NCBI GenBank assembly: GCA_026414605.1
Contig: JAOAIP010000064.1
Location: forward strand, 48,898 to 112,897
Origin: Bacteroidia bacterium
GTDB lineage: Bacteria; Bacteroidota; Bacteroidia; B-17B0; Aurantibacillaceae
DNA: 64,000 nt
Direction of reading: 5' to 3'
The notes below the pieces were generated by a model, which was not told the DNA's origin, did not search any database, and worked only from the letters and a program-made list of their open reading frames with translations. This document shows positions 1 through 8,333 of the stretch, in pieces (position 1 is the first letter of the stretch; every line of letters begins with the position of its first letter). The translations under genes were made by a program, and so were the position numbers.

Positions 1-1
1 A

Positions 2-502
2 GCATCACCTTTACCCATTATATTATACAATGTTCCTGGTAGAACTTCATCTAATATCCAATGGCAAACAACTATTCGCTTAGCCAATGATTTCAAAAAC
101 ATTATTGGAATTAAAGAAGCATCTGGAAATGTTGAACAAATAATGAAAATAATTTATCATAAGCCAAAAAACTTTTTAGTCATCAGTGGAGATGATAATT
201 TGACATTACCGCTCATTGCAGCAGGTGCAGATGGTGTTATTTCGGTAGTTGCCAATGCTTATCCCAAAAAATTCTCTGATATGGTGCGATATGCACTCAA
301 AGGGGACTTTGAAAAAGCCCGTAAAGAACATTATTCTTTGATGTTTTTTACAGAACAATTGTTTGCAGATGGAAATCCTGGCGGAATTAAATTTGCTCTT
401 AGTGAAATGGGCATTATCCAGCCATATTTACGTTTGCCATTAGTATTGCCTAATAAACAAGTTCAATCAGAAATTAAAAAGTGGATAAAAATAATTGGTT
501 AG
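2..502 (+). CDS. dapA: 4-hydroxy-tetrahydrodipicolinate synthase, 3' part
   Basis: This is the C-terminal 166 residues of DapA, which condenses pyruvate with aspartate semialdehyde in the lysine/diaminopimelate pathway in the cytoplasm. The 5' end lies before the window. The open frame runs from base 2. It shows the YNVPGRT segment, whose Tyr and Arg belong to the active site, and 29 residues after that Tyr comes the Schiff-base Lys in GIKEASG. This spacing is close to that of the E. coli enzyme. The segment SGDDNLTLPLIAAGADGVISV, typical of the family, follows. An internal ATG at 143 is not the start. The next gene begins 22 bp downstream on the same strand, so the two are probably co-transcribed. 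N-acetylneuraminate lyase belongs to the same fold, but the motifs favour DapA. Confidence 0.9.
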   Translation, partial: ASPLPIILYNVPGRTSSNIQWQTTIRLANDFKNIIGIKEASGNVEQIMKIIYHKPKNFLVISGDDNLTLPLIAAGADGVISVVANAYPKKFSDMVRYALKGDFEKARKEHYSLMFFTEQLFADGNPGGIKFALSEMGIIQPYLRLPLVLPNKQVQSEIKKWIKIIG

Positions 503-524
503 TAATTACAAAAATGAATTATTT

Positions 525-1040
525 ATGTCGGATAAAAAATTGTTATTAAATGCGGAACAAGTGGATTTGAAAATTAAAAGATTAAGTAATGAAGTAGCAG
601 AAAAATACTACGATGCAAAAGAATTGTATATCTTTGGTATTGATGGACAAGGATATGTGTTGGCAGATAAAGTCAAAAAAGAAATAGAAAACTTGATAGA
701 TATAAAATTAGTTTTAGGAAAAATAATCATTAATAAAAATGATCCAATTGGAAGTGTAAAGGTAGATAAGCATTTACTCACTAAAATAAAAAATAAAGAT
801 GTTTTACTTATAGATGATGTATTAAATAGTGGGAAAACATTGTTTTATGCAATGCAGGCATTTATAGAAATACCTTTACGTTCATTAAAGGTATTAGTAT
901 TAGTAAATAGAAGTCATCAGCAATTTCCTGTTCATCCAGATTTTGTAGGAATGAGTTTATCTACCACTTATGAAAATCATATTGAAGCAGAATTAAACAA
1001 TAAGAAAACTTCTAATGTTTTTTTAGTAAATAAGAAATAG
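525..1040 (+). CDS. PyrR-like phosphoribosyltransferase
   Basis: A 171-residue cytoplasmic type I phosphoribosyltransferase. The PRPP-binding loop is clear at residues 93-106 (VLLIDDVLNSGKTL: two Asp, then the SGKT turn). An upstream GIDGQGYVLAD segment around residues 38-48 corresponds to the pyrophosphate loop region. Length and layout resemble PyrR (about 180 residues), which in other bacteria regulates pyrimidine genes or acts as a weak uracil phosphoribosyltransferase. No pyrimidine gene other than the distant pyrH is nearby, so the substrate cannot be told. I chose ATG 525 because the longer frame needs a TTG at 495 that overlaps dapA. The gene sits 22 bp after dapA. Confidence 0.75.
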   Translation: MSDKKLLLNAEQVDLKIKRLSNEVAEKYYDAKELYIFGIDGQGYVLADKVKKEIENLIDIKLVLGKIIINKNDPIGSVKVDKHLLTKIKNKDVLLIDDVLNSGKTLFYAMQAFIEIPLRSLKVLVLVNRSHQQFPVHPDFVGMSLSTTYENHIEAELNNKKTSNVFLVNKK

Positions 1041-1044
1041 GATA

Positions 1045-1215
1045 GATATGAAGAGGCGAGATATATTATAGCACTCACTGGTTTTTAACCCTGAGAGAAG
1101 TAATTCAACTTCATTTAATGCCTAAAAAGCAGTATTTAATAAGGCATTCAGATATGGTAAGATAGAACACAGATACACAGATGTTACGGATTAACACAGA
1201 TAAAAAAATTGTATG
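1045..1215. repeat. Degenerate repeat remnants
   Basis: Within the 253-bp gap after the phosphoribosyltransferase. The segment GGCGAGATATATTATAGCAC resembles GGCGAGATACAATAGCAC at 38399-38416, so this looks like a decayed copy of the palindrome-cluster family seen at 38.4 and 41.1 kb. It contains an AATGCCT/AGGCATT inverted pair. About 1165-1205 carries a CACAGAT-rich stretch (repeated ACACAGA), also hinted at near 38515 and 28770. No coding frame is supported. Confidence 0.4.
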
Positions 1216-1293
1216 AATATTTGTGTTATTCAAATTTTTTGAAATATGAAAGTTTGTTTTTGTTGAAAAATTGCACTTCATGGTTGAAAGTTT

Positions 1294-1758
1294 ATGAGAT
1301 ATAAAAAAATAATATTACGATTACGAGTAAGCAAAGAAAATTTGTATGATTTGGGATTATATTTATCAATTATTATTGGATGGATAGAAATTATATTTTG
1401 GCCTGATCGTTTTGAAAATAAATGTAATGAGTTTTTTTATATTTTTGTTTTTGGAGTTGTTATTTCATTCTTTTCAATTATTCCAATTTATTATGAATAT
1501 GACGTTAGAAAAGAAAAAGCATTCAGGGCTTATTTGCTTGGGGGTATTCCTGGCAGTTCTTCTATAATATTCATACCATCTTTTATCATTACAATTTCAA
1601 AAATAATAGATATATTTAGTAATTTATGTTTGAGTTATTGGTTATATAACCACTTTTTGGTTTTTATTGTATTAATTCTATGTTTTGTTATATTTCTATT
1701 AACGATATATTTATTAGTAAAATTTATTTTGAAGGCAATTGAGCATATGTTCAAATGA
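1294..1758 (+). CDS. Small membrane protein of unknown function
   Basis: A 154-residue protein that I do not recognise. It is very rich in Ile, Phe and Leu, with four likely membrane segments at about residues 18-36, 47-67, 82-105 and 117-147. Between segments 2 and 3 there is a short charged stretch (YEYDVRKEKAFRAY). There is no signal peptide apart from the first helix. The gene is separated from both neighbours by repeat-bearing gaps, which suggests it stands alone and may be a recent or poorly conserved gene. Its codon use is as AT-rich as its surroundings. It is probably an inner-membrane protein; no function is inferred. It could also be a fast-evolving orphan. Confidence 0.55.
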   Translation: MRYKKIILRLRVSKENLYDLGLYLSIIIGWIEIIFWPDRFENKCNEFFYIFVFGVVISFFSIIPIYYEYDVRKEKAFRAYLLGGIPGSSSIIFIPSFIITISKIIDIFSNLCLSYWLYNHFLVFIVLILCFVIFLLTIYLLVKFILKAIEHMFK

Positions 1759-1831
1759 TCAAAAAAAACAAAATATCTTGTATAGCAAGGAGTTTTACAT
1801 CTATGACTCGCAGCGATTTGGTTATTTAAAC

Positions 1832-2090
1832 CTTGGTGAAAAAGCCAAAATTTGCTTTCAAAAATTCTAACAATTATTCCATAAAATCTGCCGAAGGAGG
1901 ATAAATATTCACCCTGTTAAATACAGATAAATTTAATAGGGTGAACACTTAATCCCTTCGGGCTAATTTTTTAAAATTAAAACAAGTGCAAGGATTTTTT
2001 TAGGAAGATTTGATAAAACCATTGCACAAAAAGACGAAAAACCCTATTGTGCTTTAATAAATATCAATTGATTAAAGCTTTTTCACCAAG
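1832..2090. mobile_element. Possible decayed mobile element with 14-bp inverted ends
   Basis: A perfect 14-bp inverted repeat, CTTGGTGAAAAAGC at 1832-1845 and its complement at 2077-2090, bounds 259 bp. Inside are a long imperfect hairpin (1890-1963) and, on the plus strand at about 1974-2070, a short open frame ending at TGA whose residues (IFLGRFDKTIAQKDEKPY) look like the tail of a protein gene. This could be the remains of an insertion sequence or a non-autonomous derivative. No transposase motif is recognisable, so the assignment is tentative. It lies in the 430-bp gap between the membrane-protein gene and the pseudouridine synthase. Confidence 0.35.
1890..1963. repeat. Nested long hairpin
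   Basis: The inner arms TTCACCCTGTTAAAT (1908-1922) and ATTTAATAGGGTGAA (1931-1945) pair over 15 bp with one G-T-type mismatch and an 8-base loop. The outer arms GCCGAAGG (1890-1897) and CCCTTCGGGC (1954-1963) pair around them with a bulge. There is no U-tract immediately after, so it is not a standard terminator. It looks like a mobile palindrome. Confidence 0.7.
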
Positions 2091-2188
2091 CCCTTAATTA
2101 TAAAGCGATACGATGGCTGTTTTTTATTTGGATTTGTTTCTAGGATGGAAAAAAGTTTATCTTTACAATACAAAGGAATTCGTACCTA

Positions 2189-3070
2189 CTATAACATTTT
2201 CAAAAAATTAACTTCTTTTTCAGTTAAAAATCTCCATTTACCACGAGGTAAATTCTTTTTAGTGAGTCCTGCATACATTACTCTATCCAATTTTATGACA
2301 TCGTATCCTAAATGTTCAAATATTCTACGAATGATTCTATTTTTTCCACTATGAATTTGTATCCCTAATTCATTTTTTTTGCCCATTACATAACTCAATG
2401 CATCGGGTTTGATAAATCCATCTTCCAATTCAATTCCGTTGATTAATTTTTCAAAATCACTTCCTGAAAAATTTCTATCAAGAGTGACGTGATACAGTTT
2501 AGGAACATTGGATTTTGGATGCATTAATTTATCTGCTAATTCTCCATCATTTGTAAATAGTAGCAAACCAGTAGTTTGTCTATCTAATCTTCCTACCGGA
2601 AAAACTCTTTCTTTCACTGCATCTTTAATTAATTCCATTACTGTTTTTCTATTTTGAGGGTCTTTTGTGGTAGTTAAATAATCTTTGGGTTTATTTAATA
2701 AAATGTAAACTTTTTTCTCATTTTTAATTTTTTGTCCTTCCACTTCTACAATATCTGTTGGTTTTACTTTGTATCCAAGAGTGGTTATAGTTTCTCCATT
2801 TACTTTTACAACGCCTGCTTCAATCAACTTATCTGCCTCACGTCTTGAGCAAATTCCTGCATTGGCAATGTATTTATTTAAACGCACTGTACCATCAGAA
2901 GGTTTTTCAACATCATTGGTTTTGTTAGTTCGCTTAGTACGATTGGAAAACTTGAAATTGTCTTTCTTTCCTTCATAAGATTTTTTATCAGTTTTCTTAT
3001 TATTTGAAAACTTTTTATTTTTATCACTTTGATTTTTGGTTTTATTTTTGTTATTGTTTTTATTGTACAT
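2189..3070 (-). CDS. RsuA/RluB-family RNA pseudouridine synthase with basic N-terminal tail
   Basis: Converts uridine to pseudouridine in ribosomal RNA, in the cytoplasm. Of 293 residues, 1-60 form a Lys/Asn/Arg-rich low-complexity tail. An S4 RNA-binding domain follows (about 61-107, LNKYIANAGICSRREADKLI), then the catalytic domain with the GRLDRQTTGLLLFTNDG motif, where Asp163 is the expected nucleophile. The family consensus is well kept to the end. Basic tails of this kind are common in Bacteroidota members and probably help RNA binding. RluB (23S rRNA U2605) is the likeliest subfamily, but RsuA- or RluE/F-like specificity cannot be excluded. The gene stands alone; a repeat-bearing gap lies upstream. 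Confidence 0.88.
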   Translation of the reverse strand: MYNKNNNKNKTKNQSDKNKKFSNNKKTDKKSYEGKKDNFKFSNRTKRTNKTNDVEKPSDGTVRLNKYIANAGICSRREADKLIEAGVVKVNGETITTLGYKVKPTDIVEVEGQKIKNEKKVYILLNKPKDYLTTTKDPQNRKTVMELIKDAVKERVFPVGRLDRQTTGLLLFTNDGELADKLMHPKSNVPKLYHVTLDRNFSGSDFEKLINGIELEDGFIKPDALSYVMGKKNELGIQIHSGKNRIIRRIFEHLGYDVIKLDRVMYAGLTKKNLPRGKWRFLTEKEVNFLKML

Positions 3071-3194
3071 AGGTTTTGTTTTTTTAGGAGGTTATTTGTT
3101 TTAATGTAATTTATTTTTGAATAATTTATACTTCGTTGAAAAATAGTACAAAGACGATACAGATTTTACATATTGGAACAGTTTTTTATTCTAT

Positions 3195-3335
3195 GTTTTT
3201 TGTTAAGATTATATTTTATCGCTAAGAACATATTAGTAAAAAGTGAAAAGTTTAAAGTTTGAAAGTAAAAGGAAATATTTTCAATATAATGATGTGGTGT
3301 TTTAATACTTTTCACTTTGAATTTTCAACTAATTA
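3195..3335. repeat. ~140-bp dispersed intergenic repeat, copy 1
   Basis: Matches the reverse complement of about 41221-41355 along its length, with an almost unbroken core (AAAGTTTGAAAGTAAAAGGA and the following ATATTTTCAATATAATGAT). A shorter, more diverged relative is at 28790-28865. It has no coding frame. It occupies the 319-bp gap between the pseudouridine synthase and the penicillin-binding protein; nothing else was seen in that gap. Confidence 0.8.
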
Positions 3336-3389
3336 TTGCCTTTGTGATTAAGTTTGAAGTGTTGATCTGTAAGAATATAGTTATTAAAA

Positions 3390-5648
3390 TTATTCAAACC
3401 AATCTCTTGCTTTTGTATCAATATTGTGGTCTGCATTTTTATCATATTTTGAACAATCTAATTCTATGTTTCCGAGATTAGAAGGTTTTTCAAAATCGCC
3501 TTGAGATACTTTTAAGGATTTATCGGCATACACTTTTTGAAAAAATTTAGCCCAAATTGGCAATGCCATAGAAGCCCCTTGTCCCATTTCTAATGTATTA
3601 AAGTGAATGCTTCGTTCATCCCCACCTACCCACGATCCTGCGGCTAATTCAGGCGTAAGTCCAATGAACCATCCATCCGAGTTATTTTGTGTAGTTCCTG
3701 TTTTTCCTGCAATAGGATTTCTCAATCCATATTTATACCGCAATCTTACACCTGTACCATAATCTACTACTCCACGCATTAGTTGAATCATCACATACGC
3801 TTTATCTTCGCTGAATACTTCATTTGTTTTTGGAATAAATTGTTCTAATACTTTTCCATTTTTATCTTCTATACGAGTAATAAAAATTGGTTCTATGTAA
3901 GTTCCTTTATTTGCAAAGGTTGAATTAGCCCCTACCATTTCATAAAGAGAAATATCTGCAGTACCTAAACATAAAGAAGGCACTTCAGGTAAATCAGAAG
4001 TAATCCCTAATCTTCTTGCTAACTGAACTACTGCGTGGGGACCAAATTGTTTCATTAGCCAAGCGGATATATAGTTGATAGAATTGGCTAAAGCGTATCG
4101 TAATGTTACTAATTTTCCTGTTCCTTTTTCTCCATCGGCATTGTCGGGGCACCATTCGCGTCCTAAATCATCTGTAATACAAGTACGAACATTCGGTACT
4201 TGATAACAAGGTGAATATCCTTCTTGAATAGCCAATGCATATACAATGGGCTTAAAAGTAGAACCTACTTGGCGTTTAGATAGTTTTACGTGGTCATATT
4301 TAAAGTGTTTGTGATTGATGCCGCCTACCCATGCTTTTATATAACCTGTTTGTGGTTCCATTGCCATAAAGCCACATTGTAAAAATGTTTTGTAATAACG
4401 AATGCTATCCCAGGGGGTCATTACTGTGTCTTTTTCTCCATCAAGGGTATACACTCTCATAGGTGTTTTTTGGTGGAATGTTTTGAGTATATCTTCTTCT
4501 TTCCAACCTTGCTTTTTAAGTTCTCTATATCTATCCGAACGTTTGGCAGATGTCAAAAGAATATCTTCAATTTCTTGTTTAGTTAAATTCCAAGCAAAAG
4601 GGGCATTTCGTTTGTTTTTGCATTCTTTGAAAAATGCAATTTGTAAATCACGCATATGTTCTTGTACGGCTTGTTCTGCATACAACTGCATCCGAGAATC
4701 AATGGTGGTATAAATTTTTAATCCATCTTTGTATAAATTATAAGGTTCTCCTGTTTCAGGATTAATATGATTTTTGCACCAATCTTTTAAGAAATACTCT
4801 CTTATGTATTCTCTAAAATAAGTAGCCAATCCTTCATTGTGGCTTTCTGGATTAAATTTTAATCCTAAAGGTAATTTTTGCAATGAATCGTACATTTGAG
4901 GTGTAATAAATTTGTACTTTTTCATTTGTGCTAATACTACATTTCGTCTTTTTAAGGTTCTTTCAGGGAATCGTATAGGGTTGTACAAAGAAGGATTTTG
5001 AGCCATTCCAACTAACATAGCAGATTGTGTAATGTTTAAACTATCGGGGGTAGTGCTAAAATAAATTTTTGCAGCCGATTTAATACCTACAGCCAAATTT
5101 AAAAAGTCAAAACGATTTAAGTACATTGTTAATATCTCTTCTTTGGTATAATTTCTTTCTAAACGAATAGCAATAATCCATTCTTTTATTTTTCTTAATA
5201 TCAATTGAGGTTTAGATAGTTTTTCTCGGGGAAACATCATTTTGGCTAATTGTTGCGTCAAGGTACTTCCCCCTCCTTTTGAATTTCCTGTAATTACACC
5301 ATAAGCAGAACGGAATAATGCTTTAATATCAACGCCACTGTGTTCATTAAATCGTATGTCTTCGGTGGCTAAAAGTGCTTTTACTAACCAAGGGCTTAAT
5401 TCTTTGTATTCCGCATTCACTCTGTTTTCAGCATAATATTTTCCAATAATTTTTCCATCAGAACTCAAAATAACTGTGGCTATATTACTTTTAGGATTTT
5501 GTAATTCTTCAACACTGGGGAGTTTCCCAAAAATATCTTTTGAAGTTAAAAAAGCAATAAAAAATAAAATTAAAAAAGGTGCCCATACTAAAATCCAAAT
5601 CCATATGGGCGAAAAAGGTAGTTTTTTGGATTGTTTTTTTTCAGACAT
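3390..5648 (-). CDS. Class A penicillin-binding protein 1A
   Basis: A bifunctional enzyme that polymerises and cross-links peptidoglycan on the outer face of the inner membrane. Of 752 residues, a membrane anchor is at about 14-34. The GT51 transglycosylase domain has the catalytic Glu96 in ATEDIRF and GGSTLTQQLAK at 127-137. The transpeptidase domain has Ser463 in STFK (463-466), SIN (523-525) and KTGTT (649-653). All catalytic motifs are intact and the length is normal for PBP1A/MrcA. An insertion around residues 340-410 between the domains is Lys/Glu-rich. The gene is monocistronic, with a TACATTTG -7 motif just upstream of its start. The start is the first Met before the basic stretch and anchor. 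Confidence 0.93.
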   Translation of the reverse strand: MSEKKQSKKLPFSPIWIWILVWAPFLILFFIAFLTSKDIFGKLPSVEELQNPKSNIATVILSSDGKIIGKYYAENRVNAEYKELSPWLVKALLATEDIRFNEHSGVDIKALFRSAYGVITGNSKGGGSTLTQQLAKMMFPREKLSKPQLILRKIKEWIIAIRLERNYTKEEILTMYLNRFDFLNLAVGIKSAAKIYFSTTPDSLNITQSAMLVGMAQNPSLYNPIRFPERTLKRRNVVLAQMKKYKFITPQMYDSLQKLPLGLKFNPESHNEGLATYFREYIREYFLKDWCKNHINPETGEPYNLYKDGLKIYTTIDSRMQLYAEQAVQEHMRDLQIAFFKECKNKRNAPFAWNLTKQEIEDILLTSAKRSDRYRELKKQGWKEEDILKTFHQKTPMRVYTLDGEKDTVMTPWDSIRYYKTFLQCGFMAMEPQTGYIKAWVGGINHKHFKYDHVKLSKRQVGSTFKPIVYALAIQEGYSPCYQVPNVRTCITDDLGREWCPDNADGEKGTGKLVTLRYALANSINYISAWLMKQFGPHAVVQLARRLGITSDLPEVPSLCLGTADISLYEMVGANSTFANKGTYIEPIFITRIEDKNGKVLEQFIPKTNEVFSEDKAYVMIQLMRGVVDYGTGVRLRYKYGLRNPIAGKTGTTQNNSDGWFIGLTPELAAGSWVGGDERSIHFNTLEMGQGASMALPIWAKFFQKVYADKSLKVSQGDFEKPSNLGNIELDCSKYDKNADHNIDTKARDWFE

Positions 5649-5668
5649 AATTTAAAAATAATGCAGTG

Positions 5669-5676
5669 CAAATGTA
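5669..5676 (-). promoter_or_regulatory. -7 promoter motif for the PBP1A gene
   Basis: TACATTTG on the minus strand, 20 bp upstream of the start codon at 5648, matches the Bacteroidota -7 consensus TAnnTTTG. No convincing -33 TTG was located. Confidence 0.55.
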
Positions 5677-5821
5677 CATATTAATGTTGAAGATAGGATT
5701 GAAAACATCGTTAATTAAATAAAAAATGATTCGGAAAGCATGAATTAAATAAAATAGAAGAATGGTTAATAAGATCTATATAGTAAACTTAGTAATACGT
5801 GCAATTTGATAAAAAAATATG

Positions 5822-5829
5822 TATATTTG
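5822..5829 (+). promoter_or_regulatory. -7 promoter motif for the T9SS cargo gene
   Basis: TATATTTG, matching TAnnTTTG, ends 24 bp before the ATG at 5854. A TTTG lies at 5805-5808, but the spacing is shorter than the usual -33 distance. Confidence 0.55.
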
Positions 5830-5853
5830 CAACAAACTTTAAAATTCAAAACT

Positions 5854-7254
5854 ATGAAAAAACAAGTATTAACTATCCTTTCAACAGGACTAAGTGCTAT
5901 GGCACTTGCACAAACACCCACTCCATCTCCTTTTTGGAGTATCATTCAAAACCCAATGTGGCCTGTAACATCAGGAGGCGTTCGTTATATGGATGCGGTT
6001 AACCAAAATGTGGTTTGGTGTACAGGTTATGATGGTATGGCACCTGGACTTGCTTACAATTTCTTTGCTCGTACTATTGATGGAGGAAATACTTGGAACA
6101 ATGGAAATGTATTTGCGGATACAAATACTTATATTATTTCAAACATAGAAGGCGTAAATGACACTATAGCATGGGTTTCTGCCTATATGAAATCTTCAGG
6201 AGACCGAGGGGTTCTTTACTATACTACGAATGGGGGTACTACTTGGCAACAAGGTAGTGACTCTACTATGTTTCAAGTGGCTGGAGAATCATTTGCTAAT
6301 GTAGTATGTTTCTTAACTCCTTCTGTTGGAATTGCAATGGGTGACCCAATTTCATCTAATGGCGGAAAACATGAAATATATAGAACAGTTGATGGCGGTG
6401 CTACTTGGACATTAGTACCTGGTTCTAATATACCTACACCATTATCTGGTGAATATGGATTAACTAATGTTTATACCAAAGTAGATGGGGTTTCAACTCA
6501 TATGTGGTTTGGTACTAACAAAAGAAGGATTTTTTATACTAAAAATGCAGGACAAACTTGGTCTGTTTCTGTTTTAACGGGTGCTCCAACGAGTATGAAT
6601 GTAAATGATATTGCTTTTACAGATACTTTAAATGGCTTGGCACTGGGTTCAGTAGTAAGTGGGACAACTGTCACTCATTATTTATTTAAAACTATAGATG
6701 GTGGATCAACTTGGACACAAATTACACCTTTAGATCCTAATTTAGGATTTAATGATTTATGTGCTATTCCTGGTACCACTTGGTTTGCCTCTGTTGGTGC
6801 AGGAACGGGAAATCAAGTGATTTCTTATTCTACAAATCATGGAACTACTTGGAATAGTTGGGGAGGTAGTAATGTACAATACCTTGCTATTGATTTTGTA
6901 AATAATCAAACAGGATGGGCTGGAGGATTTGAAGACCAAGTGCAAGTAGATGGAGGCATTTACAAGTATTCTGGGGCACCATTAGGATTTAATACAGTTT
7001 CTGTTATTCCACGCAATTTAAATGTTTATCCTAATCCAAGTAATGGTGAAATCAATATTAAATTACCTGTTGCTAAAAAAGGAATGGAGTTGCAAGTTAT
7101 CAATACTCTCGGACAAGTAGTTCACAAAGAAAATATCATCAATATCTATCCTGGTAGCGATTACAAACTTAAATTAAATGTTCCCGCAGGTGTTTATGTT
7201 ATTAAAATGAATGTGGATAATGAAGTATTTATCAATAAAATTAGTGTTGAGTAA
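5854..7254 (+). CDS. Secreted beta-propeller protein with T9SS C-terminal sorting domain
   Basis: A 466-residue exported protein. The N-terminus (MKKQVLTILSTGLSAMALA, then QTP) is a Sec signal peptide, which decides for ATG 5854 over an upstream in-frame ATG at 5806 that lies before the -7 motif. Six Asp-box-like repeats of the form GGxTW/xGxTW are spread over the mature part, as in sialidase/BNR or Ycf48-like propellers. The last ~85 residues form a type A sorting domain with NVYPNPSNGEI, a central LGQVVHKE and the final VFINKISV strand. The family would be carried to the cell surface by the T9SS, whose PorV subunit is encoded at 34.6-35.9 kb. Enzymatic activity is not indicated; adhesion or binding is an inference. 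Confidence 0.88.
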   Translation: MKKQVLTILSTGLSAMALAQTPTPSPFWSIIQNPMWPVTSGGVRYMDAVNQNVVWCTGYDGMAPGLAYNFFARTIDGGNTWNNGNVFADTNTYIISNIEGVNDTIAWVSAYMKSSGDRGVLYYTTNGGTTWQQGSDSTMFQVAGESFANVVCFLTPSVGIAMGDPISSNGGKHEIYRTVDGGATWTLVPGSNIPTPLSGEYGLTNVYTKVDGVSTHMWFGTNKRRIFYTKNAGQTWSVSVLTGAPTSMNVNDIAFTDTLNGLALGSVVSGTTVTHYLFKTIDGGSTWTQITPLDPNLGFNDLCAIPGTTWFASVGAGTGNQVISYSTNHGTTWNSWGGSNVQYLAIDFVNNQTGWAGGFEDQVQVDGGIYKYSGAPLGFNTVSVIPRNLNVYPNPSNGEINIKLPVAKKGMELQVINTLGQVVHKENIINIYPGSDYKLKLNVPAGVYVIKMNVDNEVFINKISVE

Positions 7255-7278
7255 TCAATAAAAAATTGTTATTAACTA

Positions 7279-7311
7279 AAAAGCCACTCTTCAATGGAGT
7301 GGCTTTTTTAT
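7279..7311 (+). terminator. Rho-independent terminator after the T9SS cargo gene
   Basis: AGCCACTC (7282-7289) pairs with GAGTGGCT (7298-7305) and the right arm runs straight into a T-tract. It starts 25 bp after the stop codon of the cargo gene. Confidence 0.9.
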
Positions 7312-7453
7312 TTGTGATTTTGAGAATTGAAACGGTTAATTCTATTTTTGAAGTTATAAATAGGATTTTTAACTGAGTAGAATTTGAGTGTAAATTGATT
7401 TTTAGTTTTTTAAAGTGAGACGCAATTGTTTTTGTTATTTACATAATTTTTCA

Positions 7454-7654
7454 ATTCCGTAGGAATAGAAGATATTGTAGCAATGGACTTTAAGTCTATT
7501 GACCAAAAGGAAAAAACAAAATGAGTTCCATAGAAACGAATCATTTTTGATGATTAAATATGAACCGATCCGATGGATCTTTGTTGGGATTGGATTTATT
7601 TCGGACGGACTGAAGTCCATTCTTACAACACCATGGGAGTCGTGCCTATGGCAC
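7454..7654. repeat. Cluster of short hairpins (GTAGGAA/GGAC family)
   Basis: Several compact palindromes lie in tandem in the 456-bp gap: ATTCCGTAGGAAT (7454-7466), GGACTTTAAGTCT near 7485, GTTCCATAGAAAC near 7525, AATCATTTTTGATGATT near 7539, GATCCGATGGATC (7567-7579), GGACTGAAGTCC (7607-7618) and GTGCCTATGGCAC (7642-7654). Most have stems of 4-6 bp with 3-4-base loops. A short frame on the minus strand crosses the cluster but has no protein character. Confidence 0.75.
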
Positions 7655-7710
7655 TTTTAAATTTTTTATAGATACTTAAAAAAGAATTTGATTAAAAAAT
7701 AAAGTTATGA

Positions 7711-8319
7711 TTACCAAGAACATTTACAGGGAGGTGAAAAATAAATTTTAGTATTAGGTAAAAGGGATTGAATATAATTTTGTTGTTGTTCGTTGAGTAA
7801 AATACTTCGTACATCCATTTTTTTGAGATTTTCAAGATGACTCATTGTTGGTGGAAAATAAGATAAGTTATTATCCCATAAATCCAGAACTTGTAATTTT
7901 TTTAATTGTCCGATTTCATCAGGGATGCTGTCAATATCGTTTTGATTTAAATTTAAATAATACAAATGTTGTAATTTCCCAATACTTTTAGGGATTTTAG
8001 TGAGTTGACATTTACTACAAGAAAGATATTGAAGTAAAGATAATTCACCAATTTCTTCGGGAACTTCTTTGATATTATTTTTACTTAAATCAAGGTATTG
8101 TAAATTTTTTAAAGATAATATCTCCTTAGGGAATGCTTTGTATTTCTTTTTTCGTAAAACTAATTTATAAACTTTATCAGGTTCTTTTAAGGCAGAGTCC
8201 AAATCAGTATATGTCTTGGCTTTCATTAAAGAGATAGAATCTAATAACATCAAAGAAGAATGTTGTGCCATTATTGACAGGAATGAAAGGCAAGATAGAA
8301 TACTAATTAAATACTTCAT
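7711..8319 (-). CDS. Secreted leucine-rich-repeat protein
   Basis: A 202-residue protein with a signal peptide (MKYLISILSCLSFLSIMAQ). From about residue 60 to 175 it has five consecutive leucine-rich repeats of the type LxxLxxLxLxxNxIxxIPxEIGxL (for example NLQYLDLSKNNIKEVPEEIG), then a short C-terminal part ending PPCKCSW with two Cys. Such repeats form a curved solenoid used for protein binding. No sorting domain is present, so it is probably periplasmic or anchored by some other means. It lies 14 bp downstream of ridA on the same strand and may be co-transcribed, although no functional link is obvious. The ligand is unknown. Confidence 0.8.
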   Translation of the reverse strand: MKYLISILSCLSFLSIMAQHSSLMLLDSISLMKAKTYTDLDSALKEPDKVYKLVLRKKKYKAFPKEILSLKNLQYLDLSKNNIKEVPEEIGELSLLQYLSCSKCQLTKIPKSIGKLQHLYYLNLNQNDIDSIPDEIGQLKKLQVLDLWDNNLSYFPPTMSHLENLKKMDVRSILLNEQQQNYIQSLLPNTKIYFSPPCKCSW

Positions 8320-8333
8320 ATCTCTTGATAAAA

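Noticed and set aside
1890..1963. Rho-independent terminator
   Set aside because: The stem is long and nested and no T-tract directly follows on either strand; it fits a palindromic repeat better.
7435..7620. 61-codon minus-strand frame
   Set aside because: It covers the hairpin cluster; the codons simply read the palindromes.
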